Assembly (NCBI GenBank): GCA_023382535.1
Contig: JAHDWA010000132.1
Span: 1-16,406, forward strand
Reading direction: 5' to 3'
From: Anaerolineae bacterium
Lineage (GTDB): Bacteria; Chloroflexota; Anaerolineae; 4572-78; J111
DNA length: 16,406 nt
In this document: positions 1 to 7,174 of the stretch, one piece after another
Position numbering within the stretch: the stretch's first letter is position 1
How the letters are laid out: every line of letters starts with the position of its first letter
The notes under the pieces: model-generated
Databases searched by the model: none
The model's input: the letters and a program-made list of their open reading frames with translations, nothing else
Told to the model about the DNA's origin: nothing
Program-made: the position numbers and the translations under genes

Positions 1-877
1 TGCAAGGTCGACCCCAAGTCCAGAATCAAACCTGAAACCTTACCTTTGACCGAAGTCGCTGCTACTGATGAGGCCGAACAAAACGGAAAAACAAACGGTA
101 AAGCAGGCAAAGTTAAAGGTTGGGAACCGGCCACTATCAGACAAGCGTTGATTGTGATACGCTGTTTTCTGCATTGGTGTTACGAGGAAAACTGTATCTC
201 TAAGGATTTAGCCCAGGCGCTCCAAATTCCCAAGAACAAACGGCGGATACAGCGAACTTTGAATGGGGATGAGATACAAGCTCTGTTGGAGCGTGCGACC
301 TTACAACGATCAAAGGGATACGAGATGCAGCCTTGGTATCCTTACTTACCGATTCGGGCCTACGATCAATTGAGGTGCGGCAGCTCACCCTAAAAGACTT
401 GCATTTCAACGTACCAGTAGAAGAAGCAATAGTCAATCTCATGACCATAATTGGTAAAGGTGGCAATCAAGACCCCGCCTTTTTGGTCAGACCACGGCCG
501 ACAGGTTACAAGCCTGGATCAAAGTACGCCCAGCAGTAGAAGGGGTGAATGAGTTATTTGTAAGTGTAGGGGGAACTAAACCGGGCCAACCCTTTACTCA
601 ATACGGTTTGCGTATCATCTTAAAGAAGTTGGGCAAAAAAGCTGGTTTAGATGGGGTATGCCCCCATGCTCTCCGCCGGAGTTTTGCCTGCATTGCCGAT
701 GATGCCGGCGCATCTACCCGAAAGATTCAATTGTGGGGCAGGTGGAGCGATATCAAGATGGTGGAACACTATACTCTTGCCCTTAAAGCCGGCAAGCAAT
801 ACAACCAGTACAGCCCGATCAATTACCTTGAAGCAAAACGACAGAAAGGCAACGACTCAACCGCACCGGAAAGTTAG
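1..877 (+). pseudogene. Tyrosine recombinase / phage-type integrase, frameshifted and 5'-truncated by the window edge
   Basis: Site-specific recombinase of the XerC/D-phage integrase family, in three frames. Frame 1 is open from base 1 to about 315 and holds the SAM-like core-binding domain (around ATIRQALIVIRCFLHWC). Frame 3 from about 318 carries the first catalytic Arg box (TDSGLRSIEVRQL). Frame 2 from about 495 to the stop at 875-877 carries PHALRRSF (His/Arg box) and the end of the domain, where LWGRWSDIKMVEHYT holds the nucleophilic Tyr and a Trp in place of the usual His. Both breaks fit loss of one base in a homopolymer: a G run near 315 and a T run near 482. With both restored the domain reads through. 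The real start lies upstream of the window. It sits 114 bp before a tRNA 3' fragment, the normal place for an integrase. It is either a decayed gene or a good gene with homopolymer sequencing errors. Confidence 0.85.
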
Positions 878-910
878 TTTGATAATGAAGGGGATATCAA
901 TCTGCTAATA

Positions 911-948
911 AAAAGGCCCCATCGGGATTTACCTCGGTGGGGCTTCTT
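911..948. terminator. Hairpin terminator after the integrase
   Basis: An 11-12 bp stem (GCCCCATCGGG at 916-926 with the complementary arm ending at 943-944, two G-U pairs) closes a short loop. On the minus strand it is followed by TTTTTATT, a good rho-independent tail. On the plus strand the tail is only TTCTT. It can stop integrase transcription and, more strongly, transcription coming from the right. Confidence 0.7.
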
Positions 949-990
949 GATGGATTGGTCTTATCTGCACGATCCTCTGGTGTCAGTCAT

Positions 991-1032
991 CTCATAATTT
1001 CGGGGTCGGTGGTTCAAATCCACCCATCAGCA
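991..1032 (+). other. 3' part of a tRNA with CAT anticodon (Met-type): probable attachment site
   Basis: From 991 the sequence follows a tRNA exactly: anticodon loop CTCATAA (991-997), 3' anticodon strand TTTCG, 5-nt variable loop GGGTC, T arm GGTGG-TTCAAAT-CCACC (1008-1024), 3' acceptor strand CATCAGC and discriminator A (1032). CCA is not encoded. The 5' half is missing: the bases before 991 do not pair with the anticodon strand and there is no GCTGATG acceptor strand or D arm. Phage-type integrases commonly recombine in the anticodon-to-3'-end part of tRNA genes, and a broken integrase lies just upstream. I read this as an att repeat left by integration. Met is inferred from the CAT loop; tRNA-Ile2 also carries CAT. 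Confidence 0.8.
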
Positions 1033-1079
1033 CTTGCCGGATTTCCAGATCAGCTATCACATAAGTCCATATTATAAAT

Positions 1080-1105
1080 TTAAACAACCTTCAAGGTTTG
1101 TTTAA
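1080..1105. repeat. AT-rich inverted repeat
   Basis: Arms TTAAACAACC and GGTTTGTTTAA pair over 10 bp with one bulged T and a 5-nt loop (TTCAA). No T run follows. It lies between the tRNA fragment and the next terminator. Function unknown; it could be an operator or a weak hairpin. Confidence 0.35.
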
Positions 1106-1117
1106 GATCAACCAGGT

Positions 1118-1150
1118 AAAAAAAACCGCATGAAAAGTGCGGTTTTTTTT
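1118..1150. terminator. Strong bidirectional rho-independent terminator
   Basis: A perfect 13-bp inverted repeat: eight A plus CCGCA (1118-1130), 7-nt loop (1131-1137), then TGCGG plus eight T (1138-1150). GC-rich core with T runs on both strands, so it can act in both directions and separates the integrase side from the genes to the right. Confidence 0.85.
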
Positions 1151-1172
1151 ATTGTTTCGAAAGTGCTGATAT

Positions 1173-1334
1173 ATGGCTAATACTCAAGTTACTGGACCGT
1201 CCTCATTTCATGTCCCCACCTTCATTCCTCTGGTTGAAGCTGCCCAAAGTATAGCCTGTCTGAAAAAGCATTGGCAAAGCTTAAAAAATATCGAAAAGTA
1301 TGGAGAGTTTCCGAGATACATGCTATACTCCTGA
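1173..1334 (+). CDS. Possible 53-residue hypothetical protein
   Basis: A short ORF starts with ATG at 1173 (MANTQVTGPSSFHVPTF) and ends with TGA at 1332-1334. It has no clear ribosome binding site and I recognise no family. It lies between a terminator and the regulatory module upstream of the moeA-like gene, next to an integration site, so it may be a remnant or chance reading frame. Confidence 0.15.
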   Translation: MANTQVTGPSSFHVPTFIPLVEAAQSIACLKKHWQSLKNIEKYGEFPRYMLYS

Positions 1335-1655
1335 AAAATTAAGCTTCCTCACCGTTATGGCGATGTAACCCATTTTCTCCAACCCATAAGCGCTACCAAA
1401 GAGGTTGATCCCCAGCGTGCCATACTCAAAGCCGGTGATAAGATACGGGAAACAGCTATACTGCACCTTGAGTTGCTGCCTGAGCATTTGGGCCAGCCAA
1501 AACAGGTCCAGACAGAGCCCAAAAATAAAGGCAAATACGACAAAATAGGTCGGTTTAAGTTCAATCCATAGCTGCTGACTTACCTTCTCTTTGCGCCAGC
1601 GCAAAGAAGAACTCTCTTTTTGAGTAAATACTGGATATCTAGAGGGAGTATTCAT
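1323..1655 (-). CDS. Doubtful small hydrophobic protein
   Basis: A minus-strand frame encodes a hydrophobic segment (FVVFAFIFGLCLDLFWLA) that could span the membrane and a second moderately hydrophobic stretch near the C terminus. The Met at 1655 gives 110 residues; the open frame extends to 1757, antisense over the moeA start. No good ribosome binding site is seen, and the first residues are encoded across the palindromic module at 1588-1607. The module is conserved upstream of another gene as a non-coding element, which argues against this start. No family recognised. It may be an N-terminally truncated remnant. Confidence 0.25.
   Translation of the reverse strand: MNTPSRYPVFTQKESSSLRWRKEKVSQQLWIELKPTYFVVFAFIFGLCLDLFWLAQMLRQQLKVQYSCFPYLITGFEYGTLGINLFGSAYGLEKMGYIAITVRKLNFSGV
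1588..1607. promoter_or_regulatory. Palindromic operator-like site, copy A
   Basis: TCTTTGCGC-CA-GCGCAAAGA is a perfect dyad apart from its two central bases. It lies 112 bp upstream of the moeA-like start. The same dyad occurs as copy B at 7175-7198, and similarity between copies continues about 45 bp downstream (TCTCTTT, then TAGAGGGAGTATT here against TAGAGGGACTATT there). This marks a conserved regulatory module, not a chance repeat. The binding protein is unknown; the Crp/Fnr protein encoded at 3132-3857 is a candidate. Confidence 0.65.
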
Positions 1656-1718
1656 CACTGGATTGCCGTCAGTCAGGACCGCTGTTAAATCCTTAGAGCT
1701 TCCCTCAACAAAATCGAG

Positions 1719-2963
1719 ATGAAAGAACAACTCATTAGTTTCAAGCAAGCCCTGCAATTAACCCTGAGTACCATTACCCCGCTCGACGCGGAAACTGTGC
1801 CGCTGTCCGGCCTGGTTAACCGGGTCGCGGCCAGTGATCTTTATGCCCTGGTTAACGCGCCGGCCAGTGATGTCTCGCTGAAGGATGGTTACGCCATTTG
1901 CCCGGCAGATATCGCCCAGGCCAGTCCGGATAAGCCGGTGCAACTGCGGATCACTGATACCATTGCGGCGGGCGGTCACTTTGAAGGTAAGGTCAGCCCT
2001 GGTACGGCTGTCCGTATCTTAAGTGGAGCCAGAATTCCGGTGGGCGCCGGGGCAGTTGTAGCCGAGGAGTTCACCCGACGCAGCCACGATAGATTGACGG
2101 TGATTGCTCCCGCTGAGCCGGGCCGGAATATTCTGCCCCGCGGGACCGACATCCACATCGGCCAGCGGCTTGTTTCGGCCGGCACCTTTCTCTGCCGACC
2201 TGCCCAGATTGGATTGCTGGCGGCGGCCGGTTACAGCCAGGCGGCAGTGGTCCGGCAGCCTCGCGTGGCTATCATCGCCACCGGAGATGAGGTCATCGCC
2301 CCTGGCCAGGTGTTAGAGGAGGGCAAGGTTTTCGCCAGCAACCTGGTCACTCTGGCGGCCTGGTGTTCGCTTTATGGGTTTAGCACCGCTGTCAGCGTGA
2401 TCAAAGATGAAGCCGAAGCGATCAGGGAGCATCTCTTAGAAGCCGTAACGACTCATGATGCCATTTTGACCAGCGGCGGAGCCTGGCGGGGCGACCGCGA
2501 CCTGGTGGTGAAGGTGCTGGATCAACTCGGCTGGCAGAAGATTTATCACCGGGTTAAAATAGGGCCGGGTAAGGCAGTCGGGTTTGGTATAGGGCAGGGA
2601 AAGCCGCTCTTTTGCCTGCCGGGCGGGCCGCCCTCCAACCAGATGGCTTTTATTCAACTGGGCCTGCCAGGGCTGCAAAAGCTGGCCGGCTACCGCCAGG
2701 TAGGGCTGCCCCAGGTATGGGCCACCCTGGCTCAGTCAGTTAGCGGTCAGGAGGATTGGACCCAGTTCCTGGAAGGTCGGTTTGAAGACACGGCTGAGGG
2801 TTTGCGCTTCCGGCCGGTTAAGCAGCTCAGCCGGCTGCAAACAATGGCTACCACCGAGGGCCTGCTGGCGATCCCGGAGGGGACGGCTCAACTCCCGGCC
2901 GGGGCTAGGGTTCAAATTCAGCTCTTGCCCGGTTTTCAGCTCACAGGAGGGGATGATGAATAG
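1719..2963 (+). CDS. moeA: Molybdopterin molybdenumtransferase MoeA-like protein
   Basis: MoeA inserts Mo (or W) into adenylylated molybdopterin in the cytoplasm, the last step before the cofactor reaches enzymes such as formylmethanofuran dehydrogenase. The 414 residues match the usual family length. Visible signatures: LKDGYA at about 55-59, SGARIPVGA (102-110), ILPRGTDI (138-145), IIATGDEV (185-192), TSGGAWRGDRD (251-261) and CLPGGPPSN (299-307). The last two differ from the common TSGGVSVG and LPGNPVS forms, so this is a divergent MoeA subgroup. The ribosome binding site is weak. A palindromic regulatory module lies about 110 bp upstream. The fwdDBA genes in the same window supply a plausible molybdopterin client. 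The family call is firm; the metal (Mo or W) is open. Confidence 0.9.
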   Translation: MKEQLISFKQALQLTLSTITPLDAETVPLSGLVNRVAASDLYALVNAPASDVSLKDGYAICPADIAQASPDKPVQLRITDTIAAGGHFEGKVSPGTAVRILSGARIPVGAGAVVAEEFTRRSHDRLTVIAPAEPGRNILPRGTDIHIGQRLVSAGTFLCRPAQIGLLAAAGYSQAAVVRQPRVAIIATGDEVIAPGQVLEEGKVFASNLVTLAAWCSLYGFSTAVSVIKDEAEAIREHLLEAVTTHDAILTSGGAWRGDRDLVVKVLDQLGWQKIYHRVKIGPGKAVGFGIGQGKPLFCLPGGPPSNQMAFIQLGLPGLQKLAGYRQVGLPQVWATLAQSVSGQEDWTQFLEGRFEDTAEGLRFRPVKQLSRLQTMATTEGLLAIPEGTAQLPAGARVQIQLLPGFQLTGGDDE

Positions 2964-3027
2964 CTCATCTCTGACTCCCAAGACCCGGCGGCCTGGTTCG
3001 ACAGTGCGGCCGGCGACAGGACGTTGA
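2953..3027 (+). CDS. Tiny ORF overlapping the moeA end
   Basis: A 24-residue frame (MMNSSSLTPKTRRPG) starts at 2953, overlaps the moeA stop and has a strong AGGAGGGG just before it. Too short to assign. It may be the head of a lost downstream gene, like the other gene heads further along, or chance. Confidence 0.2.
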   Translation: MMNSSSLTPKTRRPGSTVRPATGR

Positions 3028-3097
3028 CAATTGAAGCCGTAGTGACACTACCCGCTTTCAATAGAAAATTCTCGTGGGAGGAATAGCTCGAGGGGAG

Positions 3098-3133
3098 AAA
3101 AAACAGCGCCGCCCCCTTGAAAGCCGGAGGGCT
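3098..3133 (-). terminator. Probable terminator of the Crp/Fnr gene
   Basis: On the minus strand, straight after the stop codon, GCCCTC can pair with GGGGGC (about 6 bp, one G-U), followed within a few bases by a run of six T (A run at 3098-3103 on the plus strand). Moderate quality. Confidence 0.4.
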
Positions 3134-3857
3134 ATGAGGGTTCTGTCGGCGGAAGGTCCGGGGGTAAATCTTCGGCGATACGAGTCAGGCCGTGCGGATA
3201 GCGAATCAGCACGCGCTCCCGGCCCAATTCCACCAGGTTTTGCTGTTCCCATTGGCTGAGGATACGGCTGACCGTGTAAAGCGTCGTGCCGGTCATTTCG
3301 GCCAAATCCTGGCGCGAGAGCGGCAGGTCAATCAAAATCCCCGCTTCAACTTTGCGTCCCGCCTGCCGGACCAGGCGCAGCAAAGTCTGGGCGATGCGCC
3401 GTTCCACCCGTTCTGTCGCCAGCTCGCGGAAACGCTCTTCCAGCTCGTGCCAGCGCTGCGAAACCAGGCGGAGGCCATCAATGGCCATGCGCGGATACCG
3501 TTCCATCAACTGCTCCAGGATGTCGCCGTCCCAGGTCAGGGCCAGGCAATCATCCACGGCCTGAGCCGAGAGGGGATAAACGGCCTTGGACAGGGCCGCG
3601 ATGATGCCCATCGCTTCACCGGGGCCGACAAAACGCACCAGGATCTGCTGGCCGTCGGAGGTCACTTCGGTCAATTTGACCTGCCCTTCGATCAGGATAT
3701 AGAAGGCGCTGGCCGGGTCGCCTTGGTGATAGAAATAGGCATCCCGTTCCACCCGCCGCAGCCAGGCCGACTGGCGCACGACTTGCAGTTCAGCCGGTTG
3801 CAGCCGCTGAAATGGCGGGATTTGACCGATCAGTTGGAGGTCATCCGGGGGGGTCAT
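3132..3857 (-). CDS. Crp/Fnr-family transcription regulator
   Basis: A 241-residue cytoplasmic DNA-binding regulator. Residues about 10-120 form the cyclic-nucleotide-binding-like beta barrel (YFYHQGDPASAFYILIEGQV, then VGPGEAMGIIAALS). Residues about 125-160 are the dimer helix, and 178-202 the winged helix-turn-helix (LSRQDLAEMTGTTLYTVSRI). There is no N-terminal Cys cluster, so it is not a classical oxygen-sensing FNR, and the usual cAMP-contacting Arg-Ser/Thr in the barrel is not evident. The recognition helix has Leu-Tyr where E. coli CRP has Arg-Glu; the last Arg is kept. Specificity may therefore differ from TGTGA-N6-TCACA. Start chosen at 3857: AGGTAGGA lies 7 nt before the ATG. It follows the thioredoxin-VKOR gene on the same strand after 255 bp and has its own candidate promoter. 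Effector unknown. Confidence 0.9.
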   Translation of the reverse strand: MTPPDDLQLIGQIPPFQRLQPAELQVVRQSAWLRRVERDAYFYHQGDPASAFYILIEGQVKLTEVTSDGQQILVRFVGPGEAMGIIAALSKAVYPLSAQAVDDCLALTWDGDILEQLMERYPRMAIDGLRLVSQRWHELEERFRELATERVERRIAQTLLRLVRQAGRKVEAGILIDLPLSRQDLAEMTGTTLYTVSRILSQWEQQNLVELGRERVLIRYPHGLTRIAEDLPPDLPPTEPS

Positions 3858-3992
3858 TAATGGTCCTACCTGACTATCTACCGTTGAAATCTATGAGCCA
3901 GGGGGTAATGATTGGAAAAGGGTCAGCATACCGGCTCAACAGAGGCGATGGGGTGTAAAATCAACCAGCGTTTCATCATCAGCCTGTAGTAT

Positions 3993-4021
3993 ATTTTAGG
4001 CCAGTTCAAGCCAGGCGACAA
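3993..4021 (-). promoter_or_regulatory. Candidate promoter of the Crp/Fnr gene
   Basis: Read on the minus strand: TTGTCG (4021-4016), 17-bp spacer, TAAAAT (3998-3993), four and five matches to the sigma-70 hexamers. It would give a leader of about 130 nt before the start at 3857. Found by eye only. Confidence 0.35.
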
Positions 4022-4112
4022 GTCTAGCTTGCCATCCATTCAGTTGCGATGATGAGGTTTTTGCCACCCCGCATAAGCAGCCAAAGATGGGGTATGTCAG
4101 AGACGGGTGTTA

Positions 4113-5336
4113 TCATTGAGGCAATAAATTACGCTGTAGTTTGGCGGCGGCAAGCCCAGGCATTACCTGGAACAGCAGGACCAGGGTGATGATCGCCGAA
4201 CTGAGGCACCACAGACAGACGGCCCGGATGACAAAAATTTCCAGCCAGGTCAGGTAGATCGAAAAAAGGACTCCCACCAGGCTCAAGCCTAACAGACCCA
4301 GCGCCGGCAGAGTGGCCCACACACCGGGCAGGTAACGCCGCCCCAACCATAAAGTTACCACCAGTAGATAGTTAAGGATACCCAGGACGGCGATGGGAAC
4401 GCCCAGAATCCGGGCATAAGGGCTGGCCTGGACAATATTACACTCACCCACCGGCCCGCAGATCGCTTCCACCTGGTTGATTTCCACAAAGGCCAGATAG
4501 ATAGAGACACCCAGTCCAGCCAGCGCCAGCAGGGGAATCAGCCAGGTTTGGATGGTGTTGAGTGGGTGGCCGTCTAAACGGAACAGGCGCAGCCTGGCTG
4601 CAAACAACCGCCAGATGGCGTAGACCAGGGAAGCGATCAGGTTTACCAGCACTACTCCAGCCAACGTCATGCCAACCGGGTCGGACGGCGGTTCCGGGGT
4701 TTGGGCGGGGGGCAGCGCGTCGCTGCCGAGGGTCAGTGCGGAGGGTACGGGGGTGTGGGTGGGGGTGGCGGTCGGGGCGAGGGTCGGCAGTTCGGTGAAT
4801 CGGGCCGTGGGGCTGGGGGGCGCCGGATCAGTGGGGATGACTGAAGTTGGGGTTGAGGTAGGCGGGGGCGGCGGTGTGGGGGTCGCTTCCTCTGGAGTAG
4901 CATCAGGGAGCGCGGCGGCCAGACCGGGAAGGTCAGGCCAAACCGTGCCCCCTGTCGCTAACTTCTCCTCCACGAGCGATGGGAACTGCTGGGGGATTTC
5001 GAGGCTGCCAACCAGGACCAACTCCTCAAGGACCAGGGTGGGGACACCCCGCCGCTCCGGCGGAATCTGGTAGTGCTCAATGGCAGTCTGGTAGAGCTGC
5101 TGACCGCCCGCCTGGCTGATGTCAATCCCCATAATTTGGAGCCGGCTGCCATACTGGTCAACCATGGGTATTAAAACATCGTTGATGACGGCGTGACAGT
5201 GGGGGCAGGTGGGCGAGAAGAACAGCACCGCCCGGACAACCGGCTCCTCGGTCGTTTGGGCCGACATCAGGGAAGGCGTGAGGATCAGGCAGGCCGTTAT
5301 CACCCCAATTGCCAGCAGCCACTTTTGTGTGTGCAT
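4113..5336 (-). CDS. Secreted thioredoxin-fold / VKOR fusion protein
   Basis: A 407-residue envelope protein for oxidative disulfide formation. Order: N-terminal signal or anchor (about 5-26, WLLAIGVITACLILTPSLMS); thioredoxin-like domain (about 33-140) with CPHC at 44-47 and the cis-Pro loop GVPTLVL; a Pro/Thr-rich linker (about 145-200); then transmembrane helices and a VKOR domain (about 225-395) with CGPVGEC, the quinone-site-like CLWC motif and a Cys-rich final helix. In known bacterial VKORs the CxxC pair reduces quinone and re-oxidises a thioredoxin-like partner. Here the partner is fused at the N terminus, whereas in many bacterial fusions it is at the C terminus. PT-rich linkers are common in exported Chloroflexota proteins. 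It lies 35 bp after the persulfide reductase gene on the same strand, so the two are probably cotranscribed. GAGGG precedes the ATG. Confidence 0.88.
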   Translation of the reverse strand: MHTQKWLLAIGVITACLILTPSLMSAQTTEEPVVRAVLFFSPTCPHCHAVINDVLIPMVDQYGSRLQIMGIDISQAGGQQLYQTAIEHYQIPPERRGVPTLVLEELVLVGSLEIPQQFPSLVEEKLATGGTVWPDLPGLAAALPDATPEEATPTPPPPPTSTPTSVIPTDPAPPSPTARFTELPTLAPTATPTHTPVPSALTLGSDALPPAQTPEPPSDPVGMTLAGVVLVNLIASLVYAIWRLFAARLRLFRLDGHPLNTIQTWLIPLLALAGLGVSIYLAFVEINQVEAICGPVGECNIVQASPYARILGVPIAVLGILNYLLVVTLWLGRRYLPGVWATLPALGLLGLSLVGVLFSIYLTWLEIFVIRAVCLWCLSSAIITLVLLFQVMPGLAAAKLQRNLLPQ

Positions 5337-5371
5337 CTCAAAATCCCTCAGCCTTTCAAAGAGTGTTTGAT

Positions 5372-7075
5372 TTACCTGCCATTCGCCAGATCGTAGGGCC
5401 AGGCGATGATGCCGCCATCCATAAAGCGTACATTTTGCCGGCCCGCTCCTTCCAGCATGCGTTGAGCTTCGTAACCGCGCAGGCTGACCTTGCAGAAGAC
5501 CACAATTTCCTTGTCCTGAGGCAGCTCCTCAATCCGCTCGCGCAGTTTGCCCAGCGGGATGAGCTTCATCCGTTGGTCCTCGATGTGGACCTGCTCAAAT
5601 TCTTGCGGCGAACGTACATCCAGCCACACAAAATCCTCATTCTGTTCCAGCTTGGTCTTGACCTCCAGGGGTGAGATGGCTTTGGCTAGGCCTCTCATTT
5701 TGTTCTCGATAATATTGGCGGCGTGGCTGGCCAGGTCAATGGCCGTTGAGTAGGGCGGGGCATAGCCCAGGTCAAGCTGGCCGACCTGGCTCACCGTGGC
5801 CCCAAAACGGAGCGCCGTTGCCAGCACATCAATCCGCTTAATGCCATCGCCCGGCCCCACCGCTTGAGCGCCGAGCAGTTTGCCGGTTTTGGCATCGGCG
5901 ACGAGCTTGAGCAGGATAACCTTGTTCTCCGGGTAGAAATGGGAACAGTCAGGTGATGGGGCCAGGGCCGTCACCACCTCGTAGCCCAGGTCACGGGCCT
6001 GTTGTTCGGTCAAACCGGTTTTGCCTACATTGTAATCAAGCACCTTCAGCACACCGGTCCCGACCACGCCGGGAAAGATCGTCTGCCCACCCACCAGATT
6101 ATCGCCGATCACCCGGCCGTGTTTGTTGGCCGCCGAACCCATCGGCCAGTGGAATTTCTGGCCGCTGACCAGGTGAAAACTCTCCACGCAGTCGCCGCCG
6201 GCGTAGATGTTGGGATCGCTGGTTTGGAGATATTCGTTGACGGCGATGCCGCCAGAAGGACCAATTTCCAGGCCGGCCTCCTGGGCCAGCTTGACGTTGG
6301 GCCGCACCCCAACCGCCAGCAAGACCATGTCGGTCTCGATCTGGCGCTGATCGGTCACGACACGACTGGCATTGCCTTCAGCATCCGGTTCCAGGCGCAG
6401 GACTTTCTCACCGGTATAGACATCGACTCCTTTAGCACGGACATATTTGGTCAAAAAGGCCGACATTTCCAGGTCCAGCATGGTCGGCAGCACCCGGTCC
6501 AGCATTTCCACGATGCTGACCTTGACGCCATTGGCGGCCAGGGCCTCGGTGACTTCCAGACCGATCAAGCCGCCGCCGATGATGGTCGCCCGCTGGACCT
6601 GCCCGGAGGTCAGCGCCTGGCGAATGGCGATGGCGTCGTCGGGATGGTTGAGCCGGAAGACCCGGTGCAAATTAACCCCTTCGATGGGTGGAACTACGGG
6701 CAGGCCGCCCGTGGCCAGGACCAGTTTATCATAAGGGAGAACCTGGTGCTCGTTGGTGTCGGTCTTGACTACGGTTACGGTCTTGGTCTGACGATCAATC
6801 GCCAGGGCCAGGGTCTGGTTGAGCACACGGATGCCCTTGACCCGGTCGAAGAAAACCGCGTCGCGGGGCACGCCGGCCGGGGTGCAAACCAGGTCCCGAA
6901 TCTCTTTGATTTTACCCTCGATAAAGTAGGGCATGCCGCAGCCGGCATAGGACAGCAGCTTGCCGCGCTCAATGATGGTGATTTCGGCTTCAGGATCGAG
7001 CCGGCGGGCGCGCGCCGCTGCTTTAGGACCAGCGGCCACGCCGCCGATAATCAGAATTCTAGTGGAGGTAGTCAT
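5372..7075 (-). CDS. CoA-disulfide / persulfide reductase with C-terminal rhodanese domain
   Basis: A flavoprotein of the pyridine nucleotide-disulfide oxidoreductase class I family, 567 residues. N-terminal FAD fold (ILIIGGVAAGPKAAARA, 7-23), a single redox Cys in SYAGCGMPY (Cys46), NAD(P)H fold (ATIIGGGLIGLEVTEA), second FAD motif YAGGDCVE, dimerisation domain, then a rhodanese domain over roughly the last 100 residues with active loop VVFCKVSLRG. This is the CoADR-Rhd/NADH-persulfide reductase architecture, which reduces CoA disulfide, CoA persulfide or polysulfide with NAD(P)H. The rhodanese Cys would carry the sulfane sulfur. Start at 7075 has AAAGGA about 10 nt upstream. It is divergent from the DUF1858 gene, with the palindromic module between them. 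The exact substrate cannot be read from sequence. Confidence 0.92.
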   Translation of the reverse strand: MTTSTRILIIGGVAAGPKAAARARRLDPEAEITIIERGKLLSYAGCGMPYFIEGKIKEIRDLVCTPAGVPRDAVFFDRVKGIRVLNQTLALAIDRQTKTVTVVKTDTNEHQVLPYDKLVLATGGLPVVPPIEGVNLHRVFRLNHPDDAIAIRQALTSGQVQRATIIGGGLIGLEVTEALAANGVKVSIVEMLDRVLPTMLDLEMSAFLTKYVRAKGVDVYTGEKVLRLEPDAEGNASRVVTDQRQIETDMVLLAVGVRPNVKLAQEAGLEIGPSGGIAVNEYLQTSDPNIYAGGDCVESFHLVSGQKFHWPMGSAANKHGRVIGDNLVGGQTIFPGVVGTGVLKVLDYNVGKTGLTEQQARDLGYEVVTALAPSPDCSHFYPENKVILLKLVADAKTGKLLGAQAVGPGDGIKRIDVLATALRFGATVSQVGQLDLGYAPPYSTAIDLASHAANIIENKMRGLAKAISPLEVKTKLEQNEDFVWLDVRSPQEFEQVHIEDQRMKLIPLGKLRERIEELPQDKEIVVFCKVSLRGYEAQRMLEGAGRQNVRFMDGGIIAWPYDLANGR

Positions 7076-7174
7076 AATAATTTTATCCTTTCGACGGTTA
7101 TAGTGAATATTTGGAAATCATTGTAAGTTATCTTACCTATCAACTGTCTTCAGTTTGCGGCCAAATGAGCGAGT

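Noticed and set aside
961..1032. Complete tRNA gene
   Set aside because: No 5' acceptor strand, D arm or 5' anticodon strand matches; only the 3' part is present.
3039..3051. GTAGTG-A-CACTAC inverted repeat after moeA
   Set aside because: A 13-bp dyad in a convergent gap with no second copy and no T run; too little to call a site.
3192..3860. Plus-strand ORF of 222 codons opposite the Crp/Fnr gene
   Set aside because: Antisense shadow; Gln/His-rich translation without domains, while the other strand is a clear regulator.
4700..4900. Repeat-like G-rich stretch
   Set aside because: It encodes the Pro/Thr-rich linker of the Trx-VKOR protein; codon bias explains the low complexity.
6002..7126. 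Long plus-strand ORF (374 codons) opposite the persulfide reductase gene
   Set aside because: Antisense shadow in a high-GC gene. The minus-strand protein has all flavoprotein and rhodanese motifs; this one has none.
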